A stretch of DNA of 11,784 bases from JBBRLG01 sp038231495 (GTDB lineage Bacteria > Planctomycetota > Planctomycetia > Gemmatales > Gemmataceae), in contig JBBRLG010000206.1 of the NCBI GenBank assembly GCA_038231495.1, forward strand, positions 1 through 11,784, in the 5' to 3' direction. The position numbers were made by a program, and so were the translations under genes. How positions within the stretch are numbered: position 1 is the stretch's first letter; every line of letters starts with the position of its first letter. Below are positions 1 through 7,676 of this stretch, piece after piece. The notes under the pieces are model-generated. The model searched no databases, was not told the origin of the DNA, and saw only the letters and a list, made by a program, of their open reading frames with translations.

Positions 1-236
1 GAGTGCGGCCCCTCGACGCCGCTTTCTTTCTTTTTAACCGTTCACCCCCCCCCTTACGATGGGGGGTTTGGGGGGGTGGAGACTACGCCGTGACCAACTG
101 CTTTCGTTCTTACCCCCCCCCTGCCCCCCCCCTGCCCCCCCTTCGTAAGGGGGGGTGAGCGGTTACCTTTCTTTCTTTCTTTGCCGAACCACCCGGCCCC
201 AGCAAAGAAAGAAAGCGGCGTCGCGCCGCCGCACTC
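1..236. repeat. Palindromic intergenic element with homopolymer C/G tracts
   Basis: Bases 1-33 and 204-236 are inverted copies of each other. The 19 bases at 15-33 match 204-222 perfectly, the outermost 8 also match, and a block of about five central bases differs. Nested inside is a second inverted repeat: 37-59 pairs with 143-163 around runs of nine and seven C/G. Between them lie further C runs (114-139) and G runs (61-77), and a CTTT microsatellite at about 168-182. No credible protein is encoded; the reading frames here are low-complexity Gly/Pro/Arg. It resembles a non-autonomous, MITE-like or planctomycete intergenic repeat, but I see no transposase and cannot confirm a target-site duplication because the left end coincides with the window edge. 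Confidence 0.7.
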
Positions 237-480
237 CAAAGAGCGGCCGGCACTCCCAAGGATATGAAAACAGGGTAAATGATGACCTCCAGGCCAACCC
301 CGCTGCCTTTTGAAGCGCGTCGTTGACTTCCGATGCCAAGGATGGAACCGACCGACAAATCCTGGGACGAAACAGCGCCACCGGCGTCTTTTCTGAAAGA
401 TTCACGCCGCCACTGCGAATAGATTGGCGTTGACTGGTCCCGCCGCCGCCGCGCGGCCTGTTTCCGCACCCGGAGTTCGC
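237..480. other. Unassigned upstream region of the ABC operon
   Basis: About 244 bases between the palindromic element and the first ABC gene. No convincing ORF, RNA gene or strong hairpin is visible. It presumably holds the promoter of the ABC operon, but I could not pick out a reliable -35/-10 pair. An in-frame TTG at 424 would extend the first ATPase by 19 residues; the extension is Ala/Pro-rich and unlike the family, so I treat it as non-coding. Confidence 0.4.
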
Positions 481-1383
481 ATGCTGTTTCAGCTCGAGGC
501 CGTCACCAAGACCTACGGAGCTGTCACCGCCCTCAACAACCTCTCCGTGACCGTTCCGGCCGGTGCCATCGGCCTGCTCGGACCCAACGGCTCCGGCAAA
601 ACCACCCTCATCCGCACGCTGCTCGGCCTCATCACCATCGACAAGGGTTCGGGCCAAATCCTCGGCAAAGACTTCCGCCGTCGGCAACTCGACATCCGCC
701 GTGAGGTCGGCTTCGCGCCCGAAGACGAGTGCCTGTTCCCCCGCACCGTCGGCGTCGAGTTCGTCGCCTACGCCGGCGAGTTGGTCGGCATGGCGGCCAA
801 GGACGCCCTGCAACGCGCCCACGAAGTCCTCGACTATGTTGGCCTGGGCGAGGCCCGTTACCGCAAGGTCGAGACGTATTCGACCGGCATGAAGCAACGG
901 CTCAAGCTCGCCTCCGCCATCGTCCACGACCCCAAGCTGCTCATCCTCGACGAGCCGACCAACGGCATGGACCCGGCCGGGCGCGAGGAAGTCCTGGAGT
1001 TGGCGAAAGACCTGACCCTGAACAAGGGCATGAGCCTGATCTTTTCGAGCCACCTGCTGCCGGACGTGGAGGCGGTGTGCGACTACGTCGTCGTGATGGG
1101 CGGCGGCCGGCTGCTGGCCGAGGGCAAGATTCGCGACCTGAAACTGGGCCACGACCGCTGTTACGACGTGCGGCTCAAGGCCGGCGAGGAAGCTTTTGCG
1201 GGGCGGCTGGCGGTCCTGGGATGCACGACGGAACGCCGCGACGACCGGCTCGTCGTCCGGCTGCCCGAAGGCGGCACGCTGCAGTTGTTGTGGCAAACGG
1301 CGGCCGAATTGCGGCAGCAAATCCGCTACCTACGACCGCAGCGCAGCACGTTGGAAGAAGTCTTCCTCAAAGCCGTGGAGTGA
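481..1383 (+). CDS. ABC-2 type transporter ATP-binding protein (first of two)
   Basis: A 300-residue nucleotide-binding subunit that would hydrolyse ATP at the inner face of the membrane to drive the adjacent permease. Visible motifs: Walker A GPNGSGKT at residues 34-41, signature variant YSTGMKQR at 133-140, Walker B LLILDEP at 153-159 followed by the D-loop, and the switch histidine at 191 in SSHLL. The Q-loop position reads FAPEDE rather than a canonical Gln, as is common in the ABC-2 (drug/polysaccharide/gliding type) class. A C-terminal extension of about 80 residues after the ATPase core is typical of that class. The ATG at 481 is chosen because GGAG (472-475) sits five bases upstream and the ATPase fold starts at once. 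It is separated from the next gene by only five bases, so the two are probably co-transcribed. Substrate unknown. Confidence 0.93.
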   Translation: MLFQLEAVTKTYGAVTALNNLSVTVPAGAIGLLGPNGSGKTTLIRTLLGLITIDKGSGQILGKDFRRRQLDIRREVGFAPEDECLFPRTVGVEFVAYAGELVGMAAKDALQRAHEVLDYVGLGEARYRKVETYSTGMKQRLKLASAIVHDPKLLILDEPTNGMDPAGREEVLELAKDLTLNKGMSLIFSSHLLPDVEAVCDYVVVMGGGRLLAEGKIRDLKLGHDRCYDVRLKAGEEAFAGRLAVLGCTTERRDDRLVVRLPEGGTLQLLWQTAAELRQQIRYLRPQRSTLEEVFLKAVE

Positions 1384-1388
1384 CCGTA

Positions 1389-2522
1389 ATGCCCGTCTTC
1401 GATCAAGGGTATCAACACTGGTCCGGCACTCTGTCCGGCCACGCCTTGCGCTGGCTGACGATCAGCCGGCACGGCGTCCGGGTCGGCATGAAGAACATTT
1501 TCCTCCGGCTCCTGGTCATCACCTCGTGGCTGCCGGCCGTCGGACTGGCCTTCATGCTCTGCCTGTGGGGCCTCCTGGAGCAGAAGTCCGCTCTCGTGGC
1601 GCCTCTGCTGCCATTCCTGTCCGGCCTGTTCGACCCGGACATGTTGGCAAACCCCCGGAACTACCGCGTTGACATCTGGACGCTCTGCTTTCACTACTTC
1701 ATGCAGATCGAGTTGACCTTTTCCATGGTCGTGATCCTGCTGGTCGGGCCCGGACTCATCAGCCAGGACCTCCGCTTCAACGCCCTGCCGCTTTACTTCT
1801 CCCGGCCGCTGCGGCGGCTCGACTACTTCGTCGGCAAGCTGGGCGTGGTCGCCTGGTTCCTCGGCATGGTCGTCGTCGTGCCGTCGTTGATCGCCTACGT
1901 CCTCGGCCTCCTGTTCAGCCTGGACATTACGATCCTCTGGGACACCCTGCCCCTCCTGCTCGCCTGCCTCGCCTACGGCGCGGTCATCGTCCTGTCGGCG
2001 GGGACGCTCATCCTGGCGCTGTCGTCGCTGTCGCGCAACTCGCGCTACATCGCCCTCTTCTGGGTGGCGCTGTGGTTCGTCAGCAACATCGTTGGCGTCG
2101 TCCTCGAAGGGGTGAACCACGACCAACGCCGGTCCGAGCGGCGGCACAGGACGGTGCCGTCCCAGGTCCAGCCGCAAGGGAACGGCCTGACGCGCGAGGA
2201 CAGGATCGCCATTCAGGAGGCGAATCGCAAGGCTCAGCAAGAGTCCCTGGCGGAAGACTTGCGGGCTTCCCAGACCAACTGGCGGCCGCTGGTTTCTTAT
2301 ACCGCGAACCTGTCGCGCATCGGCCAACAGCTACTCGGCACCGACGCGGTTTGGCGCGACCTGAGCCGCCTCAGGCCCGAAGAACAGCGGGACTTTTTTT
2401 TGGGGAACAACCTTGGCCCACAATACCCCTGGTACTGGTCGGCCGGCGTGCTGGCCGTTCTTTTCGGATTTTCCGTATGCACCCTGAACTACCGCATCCG
2501 GTCACTCGACCGACTGAAGTAA
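1389..2522 (+). CDS. ABC-2 type transporter permease (first of two)
   Basis: A 377-residue integral membrane subunit, presumably the channel partner of the preceding ATPase. Hydrophobic segments fall at about residues 38-62, 105-127, 150-176, 183-213, 218-240 and 346-367. The stretch 119-151 (GPGLISQDLR, then LPLYFSRPLRRLDY and a Lys) matches the ABC-2 permease pattern in which a cytoplasmic loop carries 'S(D)DxRxxALPLYxSRPxxRxxYxxGK' and contacts the ATPase. A long charged, Gln/Arg-rich soluble loop occupies about 241-345, unusual in size for such permeases. It is translationally close to its neighbours: it starts five bases after the upstream stop, and the next gene may start inside its 3' end. 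A T8 run at 2394-2401 lies in the coding frame, but the frame stays intact through the last membrane helix. Confidence 0.88.
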   Translation: MPVFDQGYQHWSGTLSGHALRWLTISRHGVRVGMKNIFLRLLVITSWLPAVGLAFMLCLWGLLEQKSALVAPLLPFLSGLFDPDMLANPRNYRVDIWTLCFHYFMQIELTFSMVVILLVGPGLISQDLRFNALPLYFSRPLRRLDYFVGKLGVVAWFLGMVVVVPSLIAYVLGLLFSLDITILWDTLPLLLACLAYGAVIVLSAGTLILALSSLSRNSRYIALFWVALWFVSNIVGVVLEGVNHDQRRSERRHRTVPSQVQPQGNGLTREDRIAIQEANRKAQQESLAEDLRASQTNWRPLVSYTANLSRIGQQLLGTDAVWRDLSRLRPEEQRDFFLGNNLGPQYPWYWSAGVLAVLFGFSVCTLNYRIRSLDRLK

Positions 2523-3547
2523 AAAACTGTTCCGAAGTCGGTAGCGCAAGCTCACAGTCTGGGCAAATCCTGTCACAGGCCGGGAGCTTGGGCCACGAGT
2601 CCGCGCCGCCGGAACCGACTCCGCGGGCGGTCGTCGAATTCGACCAGGTTTCCAAGTGGTACGGCAACGTCATCGGCGTGAACAAGCTGACGTTGCACAT
2701 TCCGGCGGGCGTGACCGGGTTGCTGGGGCCGAACGGCGCGGGCAAATCGACGCTGTTGCAGCTGGCGACGGGGCAATTGCGCCCCAGCCAGGGGACGGTG
2801 CGCGTGCTCGGCCGGCGGGCGTGGAACAACACATCGCTGAACCGCTTCATCGGCCTGTGTCCGGAGCAGGACGCCTTCTACGAGTGGATGACGGGCATGG
2901 ACTTCGTGCAAACCTGCGCCCGCCTGTCCGGCCTGGGACGGGCCGAGGCGCGGGAGGCCGCGGCCCGCGCCATCGAGGCGGTCGGGATGACCAAGAACCG
3001 CGACCGGGCAATCGGCGGCTACTCCAAGGGTATGCGCCAGCGCACGAAACTGGCCCAGGCGCTGGTCCACGACCCCGACGTGCTGTTCCTGGACGAGCCG
3101 CTCACCGGCACCGACCCGGTGGCCCGGCGCGACCTCATGGACATCATTCACCGCCTGGCGGGTGAGGGCAAAAGCGTGCTGGTTTCCAGCCACGTCTTGC
3201 ACGAAGTGGAGGCGTTGACGCCCAACATCGTTCTGCTCAACCGCGGCCGGCTGGTGGCGGAGGGCAACGTCCGCGACATCCGCGACCTGATCGACAAGTA
3301 CCCACACCACATCGTCCTGGTCTGCGACGACTACCGCAAGCTCGCGGCCAAGCTCGTGACGTGGGAGGACGTGGAGGGCGTCAAGGTGATGGCGAAGGAA
3401 AGCGGCGTGATGGTCGAGACGCGGTCGCCGCAGGTCTTTTACGGCCGCCTGCCGGAACTGGCGCTGGAAGCGGGCACCGCCATCCGCGAGGTGTACTCCG
3501 ACGACGACAACCTGGAAGCCGTCTTCAAATACTTGGTGAATAAATGA
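2477..3547 (+). CDS. ABC-2 type transporter ATP-binding protein (second of two)
   Basis: A 356-residue ABC ATPase from the ATG at 2477. Motifs: Walker A GPNGAGKS at residues 84-91, signature YSKGMRQR at 182-189, Walker B VLFLDEP at 202-208, switch His239 in SSHVLHE, and a C-terminal domain of about 100 residues. The ATPase fold begins only at about residue 52. The first 50 residues are Ser/Pro-rich and partly encoded by what looks like an intergenic repeat (CAAGCTC/GAGCTTG arms near 2547-2590). The start is therefore uncertain: an in-frame TTG at 2588 is the main alternative, though its only purine-rich sequence is one base away, while the ATG at 2477 overlaps the upstream permease by 46 bases and has no good Shine-Dalgarno sequence. 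It overlaps the next gene by four bases (ATGA), implying coupled translation with permease 2. Confidence 0.88.
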   Translation: MHPELPHPVTRPTEVKNCSEVGSASSQSGQILSQAGSLGHESAPPEPTPRAVVEFDQVSKWYGNVIGVNKLTLHIPAGVTGLLGPNGAGKSTLLQLATGQLRPSQGTVRVLGRRAWNNTSLNRFIGLCPEQDAFYEWMTGMDFVQTCARLSGLGRAEAREAAARAIEAVGMTKNRDRAIGGYSKGMRQRTKLAQALVHDPDVLFLDEPLTGTDPVARRDLMDIIHRLAGEGKSVLVSSHVLHEVEALTPNIVLLNRGRLVAEGNVRDIRDLIDKYPHHIVLVCDDYRKLAAKLVTWEDVEGVKVMAKESGVMVETRSPQVFYGRLPELALEAGTAIREVYSDDDNLEAVFKYLVNK

Positions 3548-4467
3548 ACGCCGCGCCGACCCTGGCCCCGGTTGACCCCGCGCACCCCGTTACCGGGCCG
3601 GTCGAGCGCGCCCCGAAGGGTGGGTTTGGACTGGCGGCGCTGGGGGCCTTGTACACGCTGACGCTGCGTCAACACCTGCACGGCAAGCGCTGGCTGGTGA
3701 TGGGTGCCTTGTTCCTGTTGCCGGCCCTGTTGGCGGGCCTGGTGCGGGCGACCGCGCCGGACGTGCAGCCCGTCTTGCAGGAGTTCCTGTTCGTCTTCAT
3801 GTTCATCCCGCAAGCGATCTTGCCGCTGGTGGCGCTCCTGTACGCCTCCGGCATCATCCACGACGAGCAGGAGGAGCAGACGTTTACCTACCTCCTGGTC
3901 CGCCCGATCCCCAAGTGGGCGATCTACGCGGTCAAGGTACTGGCCACGCTAACGACCACAATCGTCCTCACGGCTGTATTCACGACGCTGACCTACCTGG
4001 TCATTTACCTCGGCGCGACCGTTCCTGCCGGCGAGAACGTCCCTCTCCGCTGTCTCAAGGCGGTCGGCATTCACGCCCTGGCCGTCGTGACCTACTGCTG
4101 TCTCCTCGGCTTTTTGAGTCTGCTCACGAAGCGGACGCTGATCCTCGGCTTCTTGTACACCGCGTTCTTTGAAGGGTTGTTGGCCAACCTGCCGTTCGGC
4201 GTCCGCCTGCTCACGGTCATTTATTACGCCCGGTTGACCGCGTACCGCTCGCTAGAGTTCATTCTGACCCCGCAGCCTGGCTTCCAGGTGGACATGGCGG
4301 CGGAGGCGTGGCAACTGAACATTAAGGCGGACCCGACGCTCGCCGGCCATCCGTCGCTGGGGACGTGTTTAGCGATCCTGGTGGGGGTCAGCGTCGTGTG
4401 TACGTTGGCGGGGGCTGTGCTCTGTTCCCAGCGGGAATTCCGCGTGAAGACGCCGGAAGGGAATTGA
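3544..4467 (+). CDS. ABC-2 type transporter permease (second of two)
   Basis: A 307-residue membrane protein with hydrophobic segments at about 49-69, 81-103, 130-156, 172-193, 198-215 and 272-294, so about six helices after a Pro/Ala-rich N-terminal tail. Residues 103-132 (GIIHDEQEEQTFTYLLVRPIP and following) are the ABC-2 permease cytoplasmic loop with the conserved acidic 'DE..E.T..YLL.RP' pattern. Its start codon overlaps the stop of ATPase 2 (ATGA at 3544-3547), so the pair is translationally coupled. The order ATPase-permease-ATPase-permease suggests one four-part exporter or membrane-remodelling complex with two distinct half-pairs. The two permeases are only distantly similar, so this does not look like a recent tandem duplication. 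The substrate cannot be read from sequence. Confidence 0.88.
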   Translation: MNAAPTLAPVDPAHPVTGPVERAPKGGFGLAALGALYTLTLRQHLHGKRWLVMGALFLLPALLAGLVRATAPDVQPVLQEFLFVFMFIPQAILPLVALLYASGIIHDEQEEQTFTYLLVRPIPKWAIYAVKVLATLTTTIVLTAVFTTLTYLVIYLGATVPAGENVPLRCLKAVGIHALAVVTYCCLLGFLSLLTKRTLILGFLYTAFFEGLLANLPFGVRLLTVIYYARLTAYRSLEFILTPQPGFQVDMAAEAWQLNIKADPTLAGHPSLGTCLAILVGVSVVCTLAGAVLCSQREFRVKTPEGN

Positions 4468-4506
4468 GCCGTCCTACAAAAGCCGGACGGCTCAGGAGAG
4501 CCGTCC
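4466..4506. terminator. Three-armed hairpin repeat after the ABC operon
   Basis: The nine-base arm GAGCCGTCC occurs at 4466-4474 and again at 4498-4506, and its exact complement GGACGGCTC at 4485-4493. The middle arm can pair perfectly with either flank, giving a loop of 10 or of 4 bases (AGGA). The first arm overlaps the stop codon of permease 2. It lies between convergent genes and probably ends transcription from one or both sides, although there is no clear T-run. Its form also fits a dispersed planctomycete intergenic repeat. Confidence 0.6.
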
Positions 4507-4549
4507 AACAAACAAGCGTTCGTTTGCCGTCGCAATACTAATCACGTCT

Positions 4550-4927
4550 TCAGAAATTCGCCCCAAGGACCATCAACGTCACGCCAACCCAGTTCGTCAG
4601 CGCGACCAGGCCGCCGAGCACGATCGACGCATGGAGCGGTCCCACGGCGGTGAAGCCGGCCTCCTTGCGGTCGCGCAGCCAGGCGTGACAACCGAACAGG
4701 CACGCCAGCGGCCCGGCGACCAGGCCGACCATAGGAATCAGCCCGACGACGGCACAGCGGTAGGCGACTAGCGCCCGGCGGTTGGGGCCGTCGCTGAGGG
4801 GGCCGAAAGGCGATTCAATTTCGTCCACGACGCCGCGGCGACGCCCCTTGCGCGCCAGGGCCGCGCCGCAGGCGGCACACGCCGTCGCTTTCGGCGGGTT
4901 TTCGGCGTTGCAGGCCGCACAGCGCAT
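4550..4927 (-). CDS. Small zinc-ribbon membrane protein (DUF4190-like)
   Basis: A 125-residue protein on the minus strand. Residues 3-20 form a zinc ribbon with Cys3, Cys6, Cys17 and Cys20 in two CxxC knuckles (CAAC and CAAC). A basic linker with KGRRR follows, then two hydrophobic segments at about 55-80 and 98-121 separated by a short charged loop (WLRDRKEAG). This layout matches DUF4190-type proteins, small two-helix membrane proteins often fused to a zinc ribbon; no biochemical function is established for it. The ATG is preceded by a GGGAAGGG-type ribosome site. It is convergent with the ABC operon and divergent from trpE, with about 108 bases between the two start codons that must hold both promoters. 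The family assignment is by pattern only. Confidence 0.75.
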   Translation of the reverse strand: MRCAACNAENPPKATACAACGAALARKGRRRGVVDEIESPFGPLSDGPNRRALVAYRCAVVGLIPMVGLVAGPLACLFGCHAWLRDRKEAGFTAVGPLHASIVLGGLVALTNWVGVTLMVLGANF

Positions 4928-5035
4928 CCGCCCTTCCCTTCTTTCCCACCAATCCGGTTTGCCGATAGGCGTAGCCGGACCTTATCATTGCCTGGGTGCG
5001 CTGACAAGGCGACTCGCCGACGTTTCGAGGAACCC

Positions 5036-6549
5036 ATGCGACATTACCCGACCTACGAGCAGTTCGTCGCCCTGGCCGACCAGGGCAGCCTCGTGCCCGT
5101 CTACCGCCAACTGCTCAGCGACAGCCTCACGCCCGTCAGCGCGTTTTGCAAGATTCAGGAAGGCGAATGGTCGTTCCTCTTCGAGAGCGTCGTCGGCGGC
5201 GAACGCCTGGGGCGCTACTCGTTCCTCGGCTCCGGCCCGTTCCTGCGCTTCGAGGCGTACGGCCACCGCGTCCGCATCGCCGCCCAACCCGCCGCCTCCG
5301 CGTCCGGGTCCGGTCCCCTGCGGGTCACGGAACAGGAACACGCCGACCCGTTGCGCTTGCTGGAAGAATTGCTGTCGAAGTACCGGACGCCGCACCTGCC
5401 CGGCTTGCCGCGCTTCTGCGGCGGTGCGGTCGGTTACGCCGGCTACGACGCGGTGCGCTACGTCGAACGCCTGCCCAACCCGCCGCCCGACGACCGCGGC
5501 CTGCCGGACCTGTGTTTCGCCTTCTACGACCGCATGGTCATCTTCGACCAGATCAACAAGACCGTTGCCGTCGTCGCCCACGCTCATGTGGATAAAAGCG
5601 ATCTTCGTAAGTGTTATCAGGCCGCGTGCGAGCGCGTCGATCGGCTGGTGGAACGCTTGCAGCAGGGGGTTGCCGACTTGCAGTTGACCGACATCGCGCC
5701 CGTTGGTGAGGTACAGACGGCGTACCGCTCCAACTTCGCCGACGCCGCGTTTGAGGCCGCGGTCGAGAAGTGCAAGGAGTACATCAAGGCCGGCGACATC
5801 TTCCAGGTGGTCCTCAGCCAGCGCCTGCAAACCGAGACGCGGGCGCGGTCGTTCGACATCTATCGTGCCCTGCGCGTGGTGAACCCCAGCCCGTTTTTGT
5901 TCTACCTGCGTACCGGTCCGGTGTGCCTGGTCGGCAGTTCGCCGGAGATCATGGCGCGGGTCGAGGGCGACAAACTGACGATCCGCCCCTGGCCGGCACC
6001 CGGCGGCGCGGTGCCGACGAGGCGGAAGACGCCCGCCTGGGCGCGGAGCTAATCGCGGACCCGAAGGAGCGCGCCGAACACATCATGCTGGTGGACCTGG
6101 GCCGCAACGACGTGGGCCGGGTGGCGACCTACGGCAGCGTTGCGTTGAGCGACGTGATGACGGTGGAGCGTTACAGCCACGTCATGCACTTGTGCAGCAC
6201 GGTGACGGGCCGACTGAAGCCCGGCATGACGGCGTTCGACGCGCTGCGCTCGTGCCTGCCGGCGGGGACGCTGAGCGGCGCGCCGAAGGTGCGGGCGATG
6301 GAAATTATCGACGAATTGGAACCGCACCGCCGCGGCCCGTACGGCGGCGCGGTCGGCTACATCGATTTCGGCGGCAACATGGACACTTGCATCACGCTGC
6401 GCACGCTGGTACTCAAGGGCCAGACGGCGTACCTGCAAGCCGGCGCGGGCATCGTGGCGGACAGTGTGCCGGCCAGCGAGCGCGAGGAGACCATGAACAA
6501 GGCCCGCGGCCTGTTGCGGGCGCTGGAGATGGCGGAGAAGCAGTTGTGA
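5036..6549 (+). CDS. trpE: Anthranilate synthase component I (TrpE), interrupted by a frameshift
   Basis: Converts chorismate to anthranilate with the glutamine amidotransferase TrpG, the first committed step of tryptophan synthesis in the cytoplasm. As read, the frame from 5036 ends at 6052 after 338 residues, but homology continues in the next frame to 6549; adding one base gives about 504 residues, the usual TrpE length. The N-terminal half has FLFES at 47-51, matching the LLES tryptophan feedback site. Then come NPSPFLFYL at 283-291 and SSPEIM at 301-306. After the shift follow the AGTRRRGADEAED loop, MLVDLGRNDVGRV, and the GAPKVRAMEIIDELEP and GPYGGAVGY motifs of the chorismate-binding domain. 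GAGG at 5027-5030 fixes the ATG at 5036. No trpG adjoins. PabB is the alternative, but the feedback motif favours TrpE. Confidence 0.88.
5986..5989 (+). other. trpE: Frameshift site in trpE (C4 run, one C short)
   Basis: Up to codon 318 the protein reads DKLTIRP in the upstream frame. Immediately afterwards the downstream frame reads LAGTRRRGADEAEDARLGAE, the canonical TrpE continuation. Inserting a single C into the run CCCC joins the two frames without losing a residue. This fits either a one-base deletion in the genome or a homopolymer sequencing error. Confidence 0.85.
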
Positions 6550-6679
6550 GTCAGGAAACCCGCCGCTTGCGGCTTTGCGGTGGACATCCAAAATCTCCGC
6601 TTGCTAACCTCCGCTTACTGGCCGACAATACGAACGATTCACGCACCCTGAAAACTGCCTGGCAACGGGAGCCTTTCCG

Positions 6680-7528
6680 ATGAAGTACGGTATGAACCTG
6701 CTGTTGTGGACGACGCACGTGACCGAGGAGCTTTTCCCAACCCTGGCCAAGCTCAAAAAGGCCGGCTTCGATGGCGTCGAAATCCCGCTCTTTGAAGGCG
6801 ACGAGGCCCATTACAAGAAGATCAAGAAGGAACTCGACAACCTCGGCCTCGGCTGCACCGTCGTCACCGTGGCGACGCCGACCGCCAACCCCATCAGCGC
6901 CGACGCCGCCGTGCGCAAGGCCGCCGTGACGAACCTTACCGAAAAGCTCGAGCTGGGCGCCATCCTCGGAGCGGACGCGCTGTGTGGTCCGTACCACTCG
7001 CCGCTCGGCGAGTTTTCCGGCAACCCGCCCACCGCCGACGAGAAGAAACGCGCCGCCGACGTGTTGCACCAGGTCGCCGAGGAAGGGCAAAAACGGAAGA
7101 TCAAACTCGCCATCGAATACTTGAACCGCTTCGAGTGCTATTTCCTGACGACGGCGGCCGATGCCGCTGCTTTTGTTCGTCAGGTGGACCATCCGAACTT
7201 CCGCACCATGTACGACACCTTCCACGCCAACATCGAGGAAAAGAGTCCGGCTCAAGGCGTCAAGGCGTTGGGCAACCTGTTCATCCACGTCCACATCAGC
7301 GAGAGCGACCGCGGCACGCCGGGCACTGGCATGGTCCACTGGGACGAGACGTTCAAGGCGTTGAAAGAAGCCCAGTACGACGGCTGGATGACGATCGAGG
7401 CGTTCGGCCGGGCGCTGCCGGCGCTGGCTGCCGCCACCAAGGTCTGGCGCGACCTGTTTGCCGCGCCGGAAGACGTTTATGTGAAAGGGTTGCAGTTCAT
7501 GAAGGAGAAATGGGCCGCGGCGAAGTAA
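6680..7528 (+). CDS. TIM-barrel sugar epimerase/isomerase (D-tagatose/D-psicose 3-epimerase-like)
   Basis: A 282-residue protein of the AP-endonuclease-2-like TIM-barrel family (sugar phosphate isomerase/epimerase group), expected to interconvert ketoses at C3 or a related sugar or inositol substrate in the cytoplasm. The metal ligands of the D-tagatose 3-epimerase family are in place: Glu146 (in IEYLNRFE), Asp179 (in YDTFHANIEE), His205 (in HVHISE) and Glu240 (in TIEAF). Glu146 and Glu240 are the expected catalytic acid/base pair, and an Arg follows at 211. The spacing between these residues matches what I remember for that family. The N-terminus GMNLLLWTTH matches strand 1. GGGAG at 6667-6671 supports the ATG at 6680. 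It lies 130 bases after trpE with no evident functional link. Hydroxypyruvate isomerase or IolE-like activity cannot be excluded. Confidence 0.85.
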   Translation: MKYGMNLLLWTTHVTEELFPTLAKLKKAGFDGVEIPLFEGDEAHYKKIKKELDNLGLGCTVVTVATPTANPISADAAVRKAAVTNLTEKLELGAILGADALCGPYHSPLGEFSGNPPTADEKKRAADVLHQVAEEGQKRKIKLAIEYLNRFECYFLTTAADAAAFVRQVDHPNFRTMYDTFHANIEEKSPAQGVKALGNLFIHVHISESDRGTPGTGMVHWDETFKALKEAQYDGWMTIEAFGRALPALAAATKVWRDLFAAPEDVYVKGLQFMKEKWAAAK

Positions 7529-7553
7529 ACTCAACCCGGTTTGGACTGGCACG

Positions 7554-7600
7554 AGCCCGATGCGCCAGTGAGGGTTTGGCCCTCGCTGGCGCGTCGGGCT
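7554..7600. repeat. Long intergenic hairpin (SPTRQRG-type repeat), probable terminator
   Basis: Arms 7554-7574 and 7580-7600 form a 21-bp stem with only two G-T wobbles (7561/7593 and 7569/7585) around the 5-base loop TTTGG. It begins 26 bases after the epimerase stop. The minus strand translates through TSPTRQRG, a motif I recall as a frequent spurious ORF in Gemmata-type genomes, so this is likely one copy of a dispersed repeat that also serves as a terminator. There is no proper T-run after the stem. Confidence 0.75.
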
Positions 7601-7676
7601 TGTGTAAAGTCGTCCCGCACCGTGTATGGTTGTGGGTTCATGGTCCGGTCGGAACCCGAAAGCGAGGAACCGTCTG

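Noticed and set aside
1..236. CRISPR array
   Set aside because: The repeats are inverted and homopolymeric, not regularly spaced direct repeats with unique spacers.
424..480. TTG start 57 bases upstream of the first ATPase
   Set aside because: The added residues are Ala/Pro-rich and unlike the family; the ATG at 481 has a good ribosome site.
163..1320. Long minus-strand open frame opposite the first ABC ATPase
   Set aside because: Antisense shadow: low-complexity His/Gln/Val/Gly composition, no family motif, and it crosses the palindromic element. The plus strand carries complete ABC motifs.
1326..2327. Minus-strand frame opposite permease 1
   Set aside because: Gln/Arg/Asp-rich mirror of a hydrophobic gene, with no motif or ribosome site.
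5986..5989. Programmed ribosomal frameshifting in trpE
   Set aside because: No slippery heptamer with downstream pseudoknot is evident, and TrpE is not known to use one. A deletion or read error in the C run is simpler.
6550..6679. Hidden small gene or riboswitch between trpE and the epimerase
   Set aside because: Only short GCCGC/GCGGC hairpin-like and CTCCGCTT repeats are seen; no coding signal or recognisable aptamer.
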